Source: Hwanghaeella sp965227365 (lineage in GTDB: Bacteria > Pseudomonadota > Alphaproteobacteria > UBA8366 > Aestuariispiraceae). From it: 64,000 nt of DNA. Both the position numbers and the translations under genes were made by a program. Shown in pieces: positions 17,466 through 25,925 of this stretch. Numbering within the stretch: position 1 is the first letter of the stretch; each line of letters begins with the position of its first letter. The notes beneath the pieces are model-generated. The model ran no database searches. It saw only the letters and a list, made by a program, of their open reading frames with translations, and was not told the origin of the DNA. The DNA is taken from assembly GCF_965227365.1 (NCBI RefSeq), contig NZ_OZ245754.1, forward strand, positions 4,836,001 to 4,900,000, written 5' to 3'.

Positions 17466-17491
17466 AAGGCCGGAGCGTTTGCCCCGGCCTT
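17466..17491. terminator. Bidirectional Rho-independent terminator between LysR gene and pckA
   Basis: Arms AAGGCCGG (17466-17473) and CCGGCCTT (17484-17491) enclose a 10-nt loop. A TTCTTG tail follows on the plus strand and a TTTTTCTTTC-like tail on the minus strand, so it can serve both convergent genes. Confidence 0.8.
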
Positions 17492-17516
17492 CTTGTTCAG
17501 ATCAGTCCCGGAAGGG

Positions 17517-19115
17517 TCAGGCGGCGTAGATGCCGGCCTTCTTCACGTCTTCCGAGACATGGCCTTCGAATTGCTTGAAGTTGTTCTCGAACATGCCGCG
17601 CAGATCGCTGGCGACATTGTCGTAGGCCTTGCCGTCCTGCCAGGTCTGGCGCGGGCGCAGCACGTCGTTGGGAACCTCCGGCACCTGATCGGGGATCAGC
17701 AGGCCGAAATTCGGGTCCTCCACGCGCGCAACACTGGAAAGCTTGCCTTCGATCGCGGCCCGCAGCATGGCGCGGGTGTAATCGATACGCATGCGTTGGC
17801 CCGTTCCATAGGATCCGCCGGACCAGCCGGTATTCACCAACCAGCACTTGGCGCCGGTCTTGGCCATCTTCTCGCCCAGCATCTGGGCATAGACGCTCGG
17901 ATGCCGCGGCATGAAGGGCGCGCCGAAACAGGTGGAGAAGGTCGCCTTCGGTTCCGTTACGCCCCGCTCGGTCCCCGCGACGCGCGCGGTGTAGCCGCTG
18001 AGGAAGTGATACATCGCCTGCTGCGGGGTCAGTTCCGAGATCGGCGGTAGAACACCGAACGCATCGGCCGTCAGCATGACGATATTGGTCGGCTGGCCGC
18101 CCATGCCCGACGGTTCGATATTCGGGATGAAATCGATCGGATAGCTGGCGCGCGTATTCTCCGCGAGCGATCCGTCGTCAAGGTCCAGAAACCGGGTGTC
18201 CTCGTCATAGACGACGTTTTCCAGGATGGTGCCGAAACGCTGGGTCGTCGCGTAGATCTCCGGCTCCATCTTCTGGCTCAGGTTGATGACCTTGGCATAG
18301 CAGCCGCCTTCGAAGTTGAAGACGCCCTGGTCGGACCAGCCATGCTCGTCATCGCCGATCAGGCGACGGGTGCCGTCGGCGCTGAGCGTCGTCTTTCCCG
18401 TACCGCTGAGTCCGAAGAAGATCGCCGTGTCGCCGCCTTCGCCGATATTGGCGGAGCAATGCATGGGCAGCACGCCGCGCGCCGGCAGCAGGTAGTTCAT
18501 GATGCTGAAGATCGACTTCTTGATTTCGCCGGCATAGCGGCTGCCGCCGACCAGAACCGTGCGTTCCGCGAAGTTGACGACGATGAAGACTTCAGAATTG
18601 GTGCCGTCGACCGCCGGATCCGCATGCAGCATCGGCGCGTGCAAGACCGTGAATTGCGGGTCGAAACCGGTCAGGTCTTCGCGCGACGGGCGGATGAACA
18701 TGTTGCGTGCGAACAGCGCATGCCAGGGGCTGTCGGAAATCACACGCACGTTCAGGCGATGATCCACGGCCGCACCGGCATAGAGGTCCTGAACGAACAG
18801 ATCCCGACTTTGGTAATAGGCCAGGATCTTCGCTTTCAGGCGCTCATAGATCTCAAGCGTCGTCGGACGGTTGACCGATCCCCACCAGATATCCCCGGTG
18901 CTGCTCGGTTCGTCGACGATGAATTTGTCGTTCGGCGAACGGCCGGTGAACTTGCCGGTCTCGACACGCAGCGCACCGCCGGCGGTGATTGTGCCGAGCC
19001 CGTTCGCGATGGTGTTTTCATAAAGCGGTTCGGTGCCCAGGTTCCAATGGACCGTTCCGGAATTGACGATGCCGTGTGCGGAAAGGTCTTTCGAGCTGGC
19101 TTGACTGGCCAACAT
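17517..19115 (-). CDS. pckA: Phosphoenolpyruvate carboxykinase (ATP)
   Basis: The 532-residue enzyme converts oxaloacetate and ATP to phosphoenolpyruvate, the first step of gluconeogenesis from acids. It has RVETGKFTGRSPNDKF, the P-loop GLSGTGKTTLSAD and the metal-binding GDDEHGW. I chose ATG 19115, which gives a family-typical length and N-terminus; a TTG start 24 codons upstream is not needed. pckA beside chvI/chvG is a known rhizobial arrangement; here two extra genes lie between them. Confidence 0.95.
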   Translation of the reverse strand: MLASQASSKDLSAHGIVNSGTVHWNLGTEPLYENTIANGLGTITAGGALRVETGKFTGRSPNDKFIVDEPSSTGDIWWGSVNRPTTLEIYERLKAKILAYYQSRDLFVQDLYAGAAVDHRLNVRVISDSPWHALFARNMFIRPSREDLTGFDPQFTVLHAPMLHADPAVDGTNSEVFIVVNFAERTVLVGGSRYAGEIKKSIFSIMNYLLPARGVLPMHCSANIGEGGDTAIFFGLSGTGKTTLSADGTRRLIGDDEHGWSDQGVFNFEGGCYAKVINLSQKMEPEIYATTQRFGTILENVVYDEDTRFLDLDDGSLAENTRASYPIDFIPNIEPSGMGGQPTNIVMLTADAFGVLPPISELTPQQAMYHFLSGYTARVAGTERGVTEPKATFSTCFGAPFMPRHPSVYAQMLGEKMAKTGAKCWLVNTGWSGGSYGTGQRMRIDYTRAMLRAAIEGKLSSVARVEDPNFGLLIPDQVPEVPNDVLRPRQTWQDGKAYDNVASDLRGMFENNFKQFEGHVSEDVKKAGIYAA

Positions 19116-19285
19116 GTCCTCCTCTGTGTCCTCGAAATACGGATGGGCGTCCCCCGCCCCCGCATTCGCTTTTAGTTCCCGATCCAAATCGGCGCCGTGT
19201 CCGCGATCACACCGGGGTGCCCGGTAAGCCGCAATCCGGTCGATGCCGATAGTGATGAACCGCCGTCTCTGTCCTCAAGCGCGGG

Positions 19286-19326
19286 TTTATATCGTTTTGG
19301 CGCCGGTTTGGAAAGATTCCAAACCG
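19286..19326 (-). promoter_or_regulatory. pckA promoter with overlapping 23-bp inverted repeat
   Basis: On the minus strand, TTTCCA (19314-19309), a 17-bp spacer and TATAAA (19291-19286) form a good sigma-70 promoter pointing at pckA, leaving a leader of about 160 nt. A perfect inverted repeat with 10-bp arms CGGTTTGGAA (19304-19313) and TTCCAAACCG (19317-19326) covers the -35 and part of the spacer, where a repressor would act. Confidence 0.55.
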
Positions 19327-19351
19327 CTCGAAACCGCGCTGCGCCGCAGTA

Positions 19352-20086
19352 TCATGCGTTTCTGGCCCGCTTGACCAGCCGAACCAATTCGACGCGCACG
19401 GATTCGGCGTCTGAGACCGGCTTGTCAAAAGACAGGCGGGCGACATCGCCGCCCCGCCGCAAATCGGCACCCTCCGGATCGACGCCGGTCAATCGCCAGC
19501 CGACGCCCGGCAGGTTCAACAGGACATTCGCATACAGGCCGACCGCGTCGCCATGGTCGTCGTTCATGTGCTCGACAACGCCGGCCTCCTGCGCCGCCAG
19601 GCTTGCCGCGCCACTTGCGTCGTACATGACCTCATCGCCGCCGACCCAGTGAATGCGGCCGAAACCCGCGACCAGATGGGCGCGCTGCACGGTCATCCGA
19701 TACAGGCTGAAATCGCCGAAACCCGCATACATCGCCGCGCTCGGATGGCGGCGAGTATAGCGGGCCAGCAATTCGTGGTCTTCCGTCTTTTCCACCCGGC
19801 CCTGCAAGGTTGCCCGTGCCCCGGTCAATGGGTCAGCGAGGCCGCGGGTGCCGTCGATCATCAGGGATACGACCGGGTCCGCCAGCAGGTTCTTGGTGTG
19901 GTCGGCCAGCGTGCTCAACAGCAGCAGCGGCGAGGCGTCCTGCCCGCACGCCATCAGGACCAGCGACGCATAGGGCGCGCCGGCGCCTTCGATCGTTTCC
20001 GGTGCGTCCCGCATTTTGGTCGCCAACGTCGCGCGATCCTGCGCGCGGATGAGGCCTCGGATAATCTCAGCGGGGCTTTCGGTCAT
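19352..20086 (-). CDS. HugZ-like protein (PNPOx-fold N-terminus plus DUF2470)
   Basis: A protein of 244 residues if started at ATG 20086 (MTESPAEIIRGL). The N-terminal half is a split-barrel flavin/heme-binding fold (RATLATKM, LLLLSTLADHTKNLLADPVVSL). The C-terminal half has EHMNDDHGDAVGLYA, the hallmark of DUF2470. HugZ proteins of this architecture bind or degrade heme, but many homologues have unknown roles. An alternative ATG at 20125 would overlap the SCO stop codon. It follows the SCO gene on the same strand, probably in one operon. Confidence 0.8.
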   Translation of the reverse strand: MTESPAEIIRGLIRAQDRATLATKMRDAPETIEGAGAPYASLVLMACGQDASPLLLLSTLADHTKNLLADPVVSLMIDGTRGLADPLTGARATLQGRVEKTEDHELLARYTRRHPSAAMYAGFGDFSLYRMTVQRAHLVAGFGRIHWVGGDEVMYDASGAASLAAQEAGVVEHMNDDHGDAVGLYANVLLNLPGVGWRLTGVDPEGADLRRGGDVARLSFDKPVSDAESVRVELVRLVKRARNA

Positions 20087-20117
20087 TTGCTGCTTCGCCT
20101 TCTTCTCACGGCCGCCG

Positions 20118-20753
20118 TCACCCATTGACCAGCGCGGCGATACCGTCGGCCATGGCGTCCGGCGCGGTATCGTGCTTGAAAATGCCGGTCACGCTGCCAT
20201 CCGGCCCGACCAGATAGGTGAAGGCCGAATGATCCATCAGATAGTTGCCGTCATCCATGTCGCGACGGGAATAATAGACGCGATAGGAAGATGCGGCCTC
20301 CGCAATTTCCTTGTCCGTACCGGTCAAGCCGACCATTCGCGGGTGGAAGGTTTCCGCAAAAATACCGACCGTATCCGTGCCGTCGCGCGCCGGGTCCACG
20401 GTAATGAAAATCGGTTGGACCTTCGCGGCGGCCGTGCCGTCTTTCTGTTCCAGAATATCCATCGCCTGACCGACGATGGCCAGATCGGTCGGGCACACGT
20501 CCGGGCAATAGGTGTAACCGAAATAGACCAACAGATACTGATCCGGGAAACTGTCGGGGGTAACGCGTTCGCCCTTCCCGTCGATCAGATTGAAATCGCC
20601 GCGGATCGAGGTGGGCGGCACGATGACCGTGTTGCTGTCCAACGCGATCTTGGATCCGCCGAACTGCTGCCAGGCGATGAAACCGATCGCAATGGATGCC
20701 ATGATGCCGGCGATCAGCGCGACAAAGACGGGGGAGGTCAATATACGGCGCAT
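20118..20753 (-). CDS. SCO1/SenC family copper chaperone
   Basis: The 211-residue protein has one N-terminal membrane anchor (about residues 8-27) and a periplasmic thioredoxin fold. The copper site is Cys83 and Cys87 in YCPDVCPTD plus His175 in MDHSAF. SCO proteins deliver or reduce copper for the CuA centre of cytochrome c oxidase; no oxidase genes are visible here. AAGAAGGA precedes the ATG. The gene is divergent from chvI. Confidence 0.92.
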   Translation of the reverse strand: MRRILTSPVFVALIAGIMASIAIGFIAWQQFGGSKIALDSNTVIVPPTSIRGDFNLIDGKGERVTPDSFPDQYLLVYFGYTYCPDVCPTDLAIVGQAMDILEQKDGTAAAKVQPIFITVDPARDGTDTVGIFAETFHPRMVGLTGTDKEIAEAASSYRVYYSRRDMDDGNYLMDHSAFTYLVGPDGSVTGIFKHDTAPDAMADGIAALVNG

Positions 20754-21081
20754 CCGAATTCCTTCTTCGAACGGGCTTGTTTCGGGGTTCGTCCTGATGA
20801 AACCGAGACTGTGTTATAGGGGCCGCTCGGAGGTTGAGGTAGCGTTCCCGCCATCCGGCCGCAAGGGGCCGGTTTCCGAAATCGGAAGGTGAAATCGGCC
20901 GCGGACCGCCGCAATACCCGCACAACCGGTTCCGTTGGACTGGAAAATGGCCACAATAATTCCCAGGTTGGGCCGCATTTTCGCCATAGTTGACCCTATG
21001 ATGCGGGGTGCGGCGATTTGACTGAGTGGTTTTGACTATGTCGGGGAGTCGCGGGATTTTGCTGCACGAACGGGGAAAGGC
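20754..21081. other. Intergenic region between SCO and chvI genes
   Basis: No gene is visible in these 328 bases. It must carry the divergent promoters. A perfect inverted repeat with arms TTCCGA (20874-20879) and TCGGAA (20882-20887) is the only clear symmetry I see. TTGAC hexamers occur at about 20991, 21018 and 21032, but none has a convincing -10 at the right spacing. Confidence 0.5.
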
Positions 21082-21786
21082 ATGCTGATGACGCCGAACA
21101 AGATTGCGCTGGTAGACGATGACAGGAACATTCTGACCTCGGTTTCCATTGCCTTGGAATCTGAGGGGTTCAAGGTCGTCACCTATAACGACGGCGAAAG
21201 CGCGTTGCAGGGCATGACCGCCAATCCCGTCGATCTTGCCGTGCTGGACATAAAGATGCCGCGCATGGACGGGATGGAACTGCTGCAGAAACTGCGCAAG
21301 CAGACCCGGCTGCCGGTGATCTTTCTGACGTCGAAGGACGACGAGGTGGACGAGCTGATGGGGCTGCGCCTCGGCGCCGACGACTATATCCGCAAACCCT
21401 TCTCCCAACGCCTGCTTATCGAGCGGATCCGCACTCTGCTGCGGCGCGTTGAGCTGGAACAGGCCCCGCCGGAAACCGGTGAAGGCATCATGATCCGGGG
21501 CGATTTGCGGCTGGACGCGAACCGGCATGTCTGCACATGGAAAGGGGACGAAGTGCCGTTGACGGTGACCGAGTTCCTCATCTTGCGGGCACTGGCCACC
21601 CGTCCCGGCATGGTGAAAAGCCGCGATCAGTTGATGGATGCGGCCTATGGCGAGAGCATTTATGTGGACGACCGGACGATCGACAGTCACATAAAGCGTC
21701 TGCGCCGGAAGTTCCGCCAATTGGATGATGAGTTCGGTCAGATCGAAACGCTCTATGGCGTCGGCTATCGCTACAAGGATGAGTAA
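21082..21786 (+). CDS. chvI: Two-component response regulator ChvI
   Basis: The 234-residue OmpR-family regulator has a receiver domain (ALVDDDRNIL; phosphorylated Asp56 in AVLDIKMPRMDG; Lys in IRKPFS) and a winged-helix DNA-binding domain ending TLYGVGYRYKDE. With ChvG it forms the alphaproteobacterial system that senses envelope and acid stress. ATG 21082 and ATG 21088 are both possible; GGGGAAAGG sits in front of both. The kinase gene follows 32 bp later. Confidence 0.93.
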   Translation: MLMTPNKIALVDDDRNILTSVSIALESEGFKVVTYNDGESALQGMTANPVDLAVLDIKMPRMDGMELLQKLRKQTRLPVIFLTSKDDEVDELMGLRLGADDYIRKPFSQRLLIERIRTLLRRVELEQAPPETGEGIMIRGDLRLDANRHVCTWKGDEVPLTVTEFLILRALATRPGMVKSRDQLMDAAYGESIYVDDRTIDSHIKRLRRKFRQLDDEFGQIETLYGVGYRYKDE

Positions 21787-21818
21787 ACGTGGGGACGTAT
21801 GACCGTGCGTGAGGTCCG

Positions 21819-23570
21819 GTGAAAAGGATGAGGGATCAGGCAGGGACCGGGGATGGGGACCCGGGCGCCGATGCGCCCTCAACCGCGCCGGTTCCCGGCA
21901 GGAAGGAGCGGCCGAAACAACGGCGGCTTGGCGGCCATCATCAGGATCGCGACCAGCGCAGCCGACACACCAACAGGGCTCGCTTTCTGTCGCCGCTGAC
22001 CCGTCGGATCCTGATGGTCAACATCATCGCGCTCGCCATACCGATCGGCGGTTTGCTGTATCTGGGCCCTTATCGCGACAATCTGATCCGGGCGGAAATG
22101 GAAGCGCTCCGCGCGCAAGGGGAAATCTTCGCGGGGGCGCTGGGCGAAGGTGCCATTGCGATCACCACCGCCGGTCAGGAAGTGCTCAGCCCCGCATCGG
22201 CACGGCATATCATCCGCCGACTTTCGGGGCCGTCGGGCCTGCGTGCCCGCCTGTTCTTGCAGGACGGTGAATTGACGATTGATTCCAGACGTCTTGGCGC
22301 GGCCCGCAATTCCGTCCAGGTCGAGGAATTGGCCCCGCCGGAAACAATGAATGACGTTATCAACCCGATCCTGGACATGCTCGACCGGCTGACGATGGTG
22401 CTGGGCGAGCATCAATTGGAGCGGTACGTCGAGGATTCGACGCCGGGCGCGGAGGATTATCCGGAGGTCGCCCGCGCCCTGCAGGGTGACATCATGGGCG
22501 TGGTGCGCGAAACCGACTCCGGACATCTGGTTCTGTCCGTCGCCCTGCCGGTTCAACGGTATTACAAGGTTTTCGGATCTCTGATGCTGTCGAAGTCCGG
22601 TAAGGATGTTGAAGCCGCGTTGCGCAATGTGCGCGCCACCATCCTGATGGTCTTCGCTGGGGCGCTGCTGATCACGATCGCCCTGTCGATCTATCTTGCC
22701 GGCGCCATCGCCAGGCCGCTCAACAAACTCGCCGCGGCGGCGGACCGTGTCGCCCATTCGGTCGGACGGCAAGAGGAAGAGATCCCGGACATGACCGACC
22801 GCGCCGACGAGATCGGCGATCTGTCGGGCGTGCTGCGGGAAATGACGCGTGCCTTGCGCCTGCGCTTGGTCGCGATCGAACGTTTTGCCGCCGATGTCAG
22901 CCATGAGATCAAGAATCCGCTGACCAGTTTGCGCAGCGCGGTGGAAACCGTCTCCAAGGTGAAGGACGACGAGCAGCGCCGGAAATTGCTGGAAATCATC
23001 AATGACGACGTCGAGCGGCTCGATCGATTGATCAGCGATATCTCCGATGCTTCCCGACTGGATGCGGAGTTGAGCCGGACCGAGGCCGAGCCGCTGGACC
23101 TTGGCGCGTTGCTGGCCACCCTTGCCGGCATGTATGGCGCAGTGGGCACGGAAGACGGTGCCGGTCGTCCGAGGGTCAGCATGGAAGCCCATGGCGAAGG
23201 CCCGTTCGAGGTTTTGGGGAATGAGGATCGTCTGGTCCAGGTCTTCCGGAACCTGATCGGTAATGCAATGACCTTCAGCCCGACGGATGGACGGATCGAT
23301 CTGAAGATCCGCCGCGACGGCAACGTGGTCGAGGCGGCGGTGGAGGACGAAGGTCCCGGCATTCCGGCGAACAAACTGGAGGCGATCTTCGACCGTTTCT
23401 ACACCGAACGGCCGGAGGGCGAAAAATTCGGCGCCCATTCGGGCCTTGGCCTGTCGATTTCCAAACAGATCGTGGAAGCCCATGCCGGTGAAATTCGGGC
23501 CGAAAACCGCATGACCCACGACGGCAAACCCCGCGGCGCGCGGTTTATCGTACGTCTGCCGGTGGCTTAG
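21819..23570 (+). CDS. chvG: Sensor histidine kinase ChvG
   Basis: The 583-residue kinase has a basic N-terminal tail (~55 residues), a first membrane helix (MVNIIALAIPIGGLLYLG), a periplasmic sensor of about 200 residues, a second helix (ILMVFAGALLITIALSIYLAG), HAMP, the H-box FAADVSHEIKNPLTSL (His362), and an ATPase domain with N-box LIGNAM, DEGPGIP and GLGLSISK. Its partner is ChvI. Its 3' end overlaps the convergent SEL1 gene by 26 bp, where conserved synteny with hprK is interrupted. Confidence 0.93.
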   Translation: MKRMRDQAGTGDGDPGADAPSTAPVPGRKERPKQRRLGGHHQDRDQRSRHTNRARFLSPLTRRILMVNIIALAIPIGGLLYLGPYRDNLIRAEMEALRAQGEIFAGALGEGAIAITTAGQEVLSPASARHIIRRLSGPSGLRARLFLQDGELTIDSRRLGAARNSVQVEELAPPETMNDVINPILDMLDRLTMVLGEHQLERYVEDSTPGAEDYPEVARALQGDIMGVVRETDSGHLVLSVALPVQRYYKVFGSLMLSKSGKDVEAALRNVRATILMVFAGALLITIALSIYLAGAIARPLNKLAAAADRVAHSVGRQEEEIPDMTDRADEIGDLSGVLREMTRALRLRLVAIERFAADVSHEIKNPLTSLRSAVETVSKVKDDEQRRKLLEIINDDVERLDRLISDISDASRLDAELSRTEAEPLDLGALLATLAGMYGAVGTEDGAGRPRVSMEAHGEGPFEVLGNEDRLVQVFRNLIGNAMTFSPTDGRIDLKIRRDGNVVEAAVEDEGPGIPANKLEAIFDRFYTERPEGEKFGAHSGLGLSISKQIVEAHAGEIRAENRMTHDGKPRGARFIVRLPVA

Positions 23571-24132
23571 AAAGCTCTTCTACAATGCGATCAAAATCGT
23601 AAACAGGCTTCCAGTCTTTCGCGAGAATCTCGGCTTGGCGCAATTGCTCTGCGCATTCCGCGCAATCTCTCTGGACGAAAATTGTAATGGCGCTTTGTGC
23701 CGACCGCTTCAGACTGTGGGTGGTGGTAGGGTTCTGCGCGGCCAGCAAATACCATTTCAAAGAAGCCACCCTGTCATATGGCGCGAAAACTCCCCGCTCG
23801 ATACGATTCGCGATCCTAAACTGGGCGTCCCCAAAACCTTGGTGGGCGCCAAACATGTAGAATACAGATGCCGTTATCTGGTCCTGTTCGACACCGAGTG
23901 CGAACTCATACATTTCGCCGAGCAAAAAGCTCGCGCGTCCAAGTCCGTCCCCAGCGGCGATAAGAAGTGGTTGAAGCGCCTTTCGGTATTCTTGTGCTAA
24001 GAAATAGGATTCGCCGATCTCAAGCGGATTCTCAGTTGCGTTTTCCTGCTGCGGGAACGGTGGTGGCGCGGCGTCGCACACGGCGACCATCGACAAGAAA
24101 CCAAATACCGCCATCGTGAAGAACGCCTTCAT
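23545..24132 (-). CDS. SEL1/tetratricopeptide-like exported protein, copy A
   Basis: The 195-residue protein has a signal peptide (KAFFTMAVFGFLSMVAVCDA) and SEL1-like helical repeats (EYRKALQPLLIAAGDG, GFGDAQFRIANRIERG, SLKWYLLAAQNP). Near the C-terminus is a CxxC (DCAEC). It is clearly related to the protein at 24332-24865: VEQ..., QGFGDAQ, KWYLLA.NPTT and the CxxC all match. SEL1 proteins usually act as interaction scaffolds; the role here is unknown. The region is AT-richer than the flanking genes. ATG 24132 chosen over a TTG at 24138. Confidence 0.75.
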   Translation of the reverse strand: MKAFFTMAVFGFLSMVAVCDAAPPPFPQQENATENPLEIGESYFLAQEYRKALQPLLIAAGDGLGRASFLLGEMYEFALGVEQDQITASVFYMFGAHQGFGDAQFRIANRIERGVFAPYDRVASLKWYLLAAQNPTTTHSLKRSAQSAITIFVQRDCAECAEQLRQAEILAKDWKPVYDFDRIVEELSKPPADVR

Positions 24133-24183
24133 GGACAACTTTCTGGGATCAAGTGAGCCATGGCTCGAAGAAAACGGTTAAAG

Positions 24184-24331
24184 CTACAGCAATAGCGCCC
24201 CTTGCAGGCGCAGCAGAGCCTGCTTGGTCTCGCCGCCGGAAAAGCCGGTCGTGGTGCCGCCCGTGCGCATGGCCTGGTGGGTTGGTACGACGAACGGGAT
24301 GGGTTTGGGCCTGAGGGCTGACCCGTTCGTG
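24184..24331 (-). pseudogene. Fragment of ogt (C-terminal ~40 codons), duplicate of adjacent gene
   Basis: Read on the minus strand in one frame, this stretch gives KPIPFVVPTHQAMRTGG, then TTTGFSGGETKQALLRLQG, then ALLL and a stop. It aligns along its length with the end of the intact methyltransferase at 24920-25378 (NPIPVIIPCHRVVGADG, TMTGFSGGEGVETKQALLRL). The catalytic Cys is Thr (PTHQ instead of PCHR) and three codons are missing, so it is dead. There is no start and no N-terminal part. It lies directly after SEL1 copy B, as expected for a tandem duplication. Confidence 0.8.
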
Positions 24332-24865
24332 TCATTCAGTGGGCCTCCAAGCATGGACGAGTTCCAAGGCTTTCCGAAAATCGCTGGCGCAGGGCCCGCA
24401 CTCTGATGGATAGAGATCCAACAACGACTGCTGCGCTCTTCGCCGTAAGGGCTTACCCGTTGTTGGGTTCGTGACGGCCAACAGATACCATTTCATTAAC
24501 TCGACCCTATCAACCGGTGTGACGGTCTCTTCTTCCATGAAAAAGGCCGTCATGTACTGGGCGTCGCCGAACCCCTGCATGGCGCTAATCATGAAACTCG
24601 TGGCGGCAAGGGAATGATTCTGTTCGACGCCAAGGCCATACATTTGCATCACACCGATAAGAAAACCGGCAGCCCTATCTCCGTTCTGTGCCGCCTGAAC
24701 GAGCGGCCGATAGGCCTTTTCATAATCCTTGTTGTCGAAATGTGCCCGCCCGGTTTTGTAAAGATTGAGGGTTTCTTGCTCCGACAGCTGATCCGATGCC
24801 GCTGCGAACCCAATGGAATTCAGTGTCAGAAACGCTATCGCGATGATCACAACGGCGGTTTTCAT
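24332..24865 (-). CDS. SEL1/tetratricopeptide-like exported protein, copy B
   Basis: The 177-residue protein starts with a signal peptide (KTAVVIIAIAFLTLNSIGFAAA) followed by SEL1-type repeats (DYEKAYRPLVQAAQNGD, GVMQMYGLGVEQNH, QGFGDAQYMTAFFMEE, LMKWYLLAVTNPTTGK) and a C-terminal CxxC (ECGPC). It is paralogous to copy A. It lies 54 bp downstream of ogt on the same strand and is probably exported to the periplasm. Function unknown. Confidence 0.78.
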   Translation of the reverse strand: MKTAVVIIAIAFLTLNSIGFAAASDQLSEQETLNLYKTGRAHFDNKDYEKAYRPLVQAAQNGDRAAGFLIGVMQMYGLGVEQNHSLAATSFMISAMQGFGDAQYMTAFFMEEETVTPVDRVELMKWYLLAVTNPTTGKPLRRRAQQSLLDLYPSECGPCASDFRKALELVHAWRPTE

Positions 24866-24919
24866 TGTTTCTTCCAGTTTGTTGCCGATTTGTTCCTATA
24901 AATATACCGGAAGTTGTCT

Positions 24920-25378
24920 TTAAATCAATAACGCACCTTCCAGACGCAGCAGCGCCTGTTTGGTCTCGACACCCTCGCCGCCGGAAAAGCCGGTCATCGT
25001 GCCGTCGGCGCCGACGACCCGGTGGCATGGGATGATGACGGGGATCGGGTTGGCGCCGCAGGCGGTACCGACCGAGCGCGCGGTGCCGTCGATAGCACGG
25101 GCGAGATCGCCATAGGTCTTCGTTCCGCCATAGGGGATTTTCAACATCTGCCGCCAGACGGTCTTTTGGAAATCCGACCCACGGGGACGAAGGGGCAGGT
25201 CGAAATCCTGCCTCTTGCCGTCGAAATAGTCCCGCAATTGCCGCGCGGCCTCTTCCAGCAGGGGCGTCGGGCTTTCTTCCGCCGCGCGGTTCCAGCTTAC
25301 ACGCGTGATCTCCCCGCCCTCCTCGCTGACGCAAAGCGGGCCGGTCGGCGTTTCGACAGTGATGCTGTGTTTACTCAT
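24920..25378 (-). CDS. ogt: Methylated-DNA--[protein]-cysteine S-methyltransferase
   Basis: The 152-residue repair protein removes alkyl groups from O6-alkylguanine in a suicide reaction. It has the helix-turn-helix region FQKTVWRQMLKIPYG, the Asn of GANPIPVI and the acceptor Cys118 in IPCHRVVG. I chose ATG 25378 (MSKHSITVETPTGPL) because upstream residues are not family-like; there is no strong Shine-Dalgarno. It is divergent from hprK and lies within a block that interrupts the chvG-hprK synteny. Confidence 0.9.
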   Translation of the reverse strand: MSKHSITVETPTGPLCVSEEGGEITRVSWNRAAEESPTPLLEEAARQLRDYFDGKRQDFDLPLRPRGSDFQKTVWRQMLKIPYGGTKTYGDLARAIDGTARSVGTACGANPIPVIIPCHRVVGADGTMTGFSGGEGVETKQALLRLEGALLI

Positions 25379-25484
25379 GGACGAATTATACGGAATTGCG
25401 TCCACACTTTCCGCCCGAAACTTGCGGCATATGCACATGTTTTGGGGACTCGCGCTTTCCCCCGGTCATGGATACTGTCCGCCG

Positions 25485-25925
25485 ATGCAAACCACCCCGA
25501 TAAAAAACATCCATGCGACGGCGGTCATCCTGGACGGGTGCGGCATCCTGATCATGGGGCCGAGCGGCGCCGGCAAGACGGACTTGGCCATCCGGCTGAT
25601 CGATGCCGGCGGCGAACTTGTAGCCGACGACCAGGTCCTGCTGAGGCAGGATGCAGGGCGGTTGATCGCGGGGGTGCCGGATACCATCGCGGGAAAGATG
25701 GAAATTCGGGGCTTCGGCATTGCCGATATCGGGCACAGGCCGGAAGCGCAAATGGATCTGGTCATTGATTTGAAGCCACGGCGTGATATCGAACGGATGC
25801 CGGAACCGGTTGAACGGGTAATCGAGGGTGTTCCCGTTCGGATCGTCGAACTAGACGGGTTCGAAGCGTCGGCGGTCGCCAAAGTGAAGTTGATCCTGAA
25901 GGGGTTGTCGCGTGCCAGAGGGTAA
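25485..25925 (+). CDS. hprK: HPr kinase/phosphorylase, short alphaproteobacterial form
   Basis: The 146-residue protein consists only of the kinase domain. The P-loop is MGPSGAGKTDLA, followed by LVADDQVLL and GFGIADI. The N-terminal domain of Firmicutes HprK is absent, which is normal for Alphaproteobacteria. It phosphorylates the regulatory Ser of HPr, linking metabolic state to the PTS branch. ATG 25485 (MQTTPIKN) gives the family-typical start. It overlaps rapZ by 14 bp. Confidence 0.92.
   Translation: MQTTPIKNIHATAVILDGCGILIMGPSGAGKTDLAIRLIDAGGELVADDQVLLRQDAGRLIAGVPDTIAGKMEIRGFGIADIGHRPEAQMDLVIDLKPRRDIERMPEPVERVIEGVPVRIVELDGFEASAVAKVKLILKGLSRARG

Noticed and set aside
20251..23519. Two long minus-strand frames (543 and 546 codons) over chvI and chvG
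   Set aside because: Antisense to clear two-component genes; composition is shadow-like.
24129..24335. 68-codon frame with an ATGA overlap after SEL1 copy B
   Set aside because: It reads the ogt remnant out of frame; the ogt-like frame explains the sequence better.
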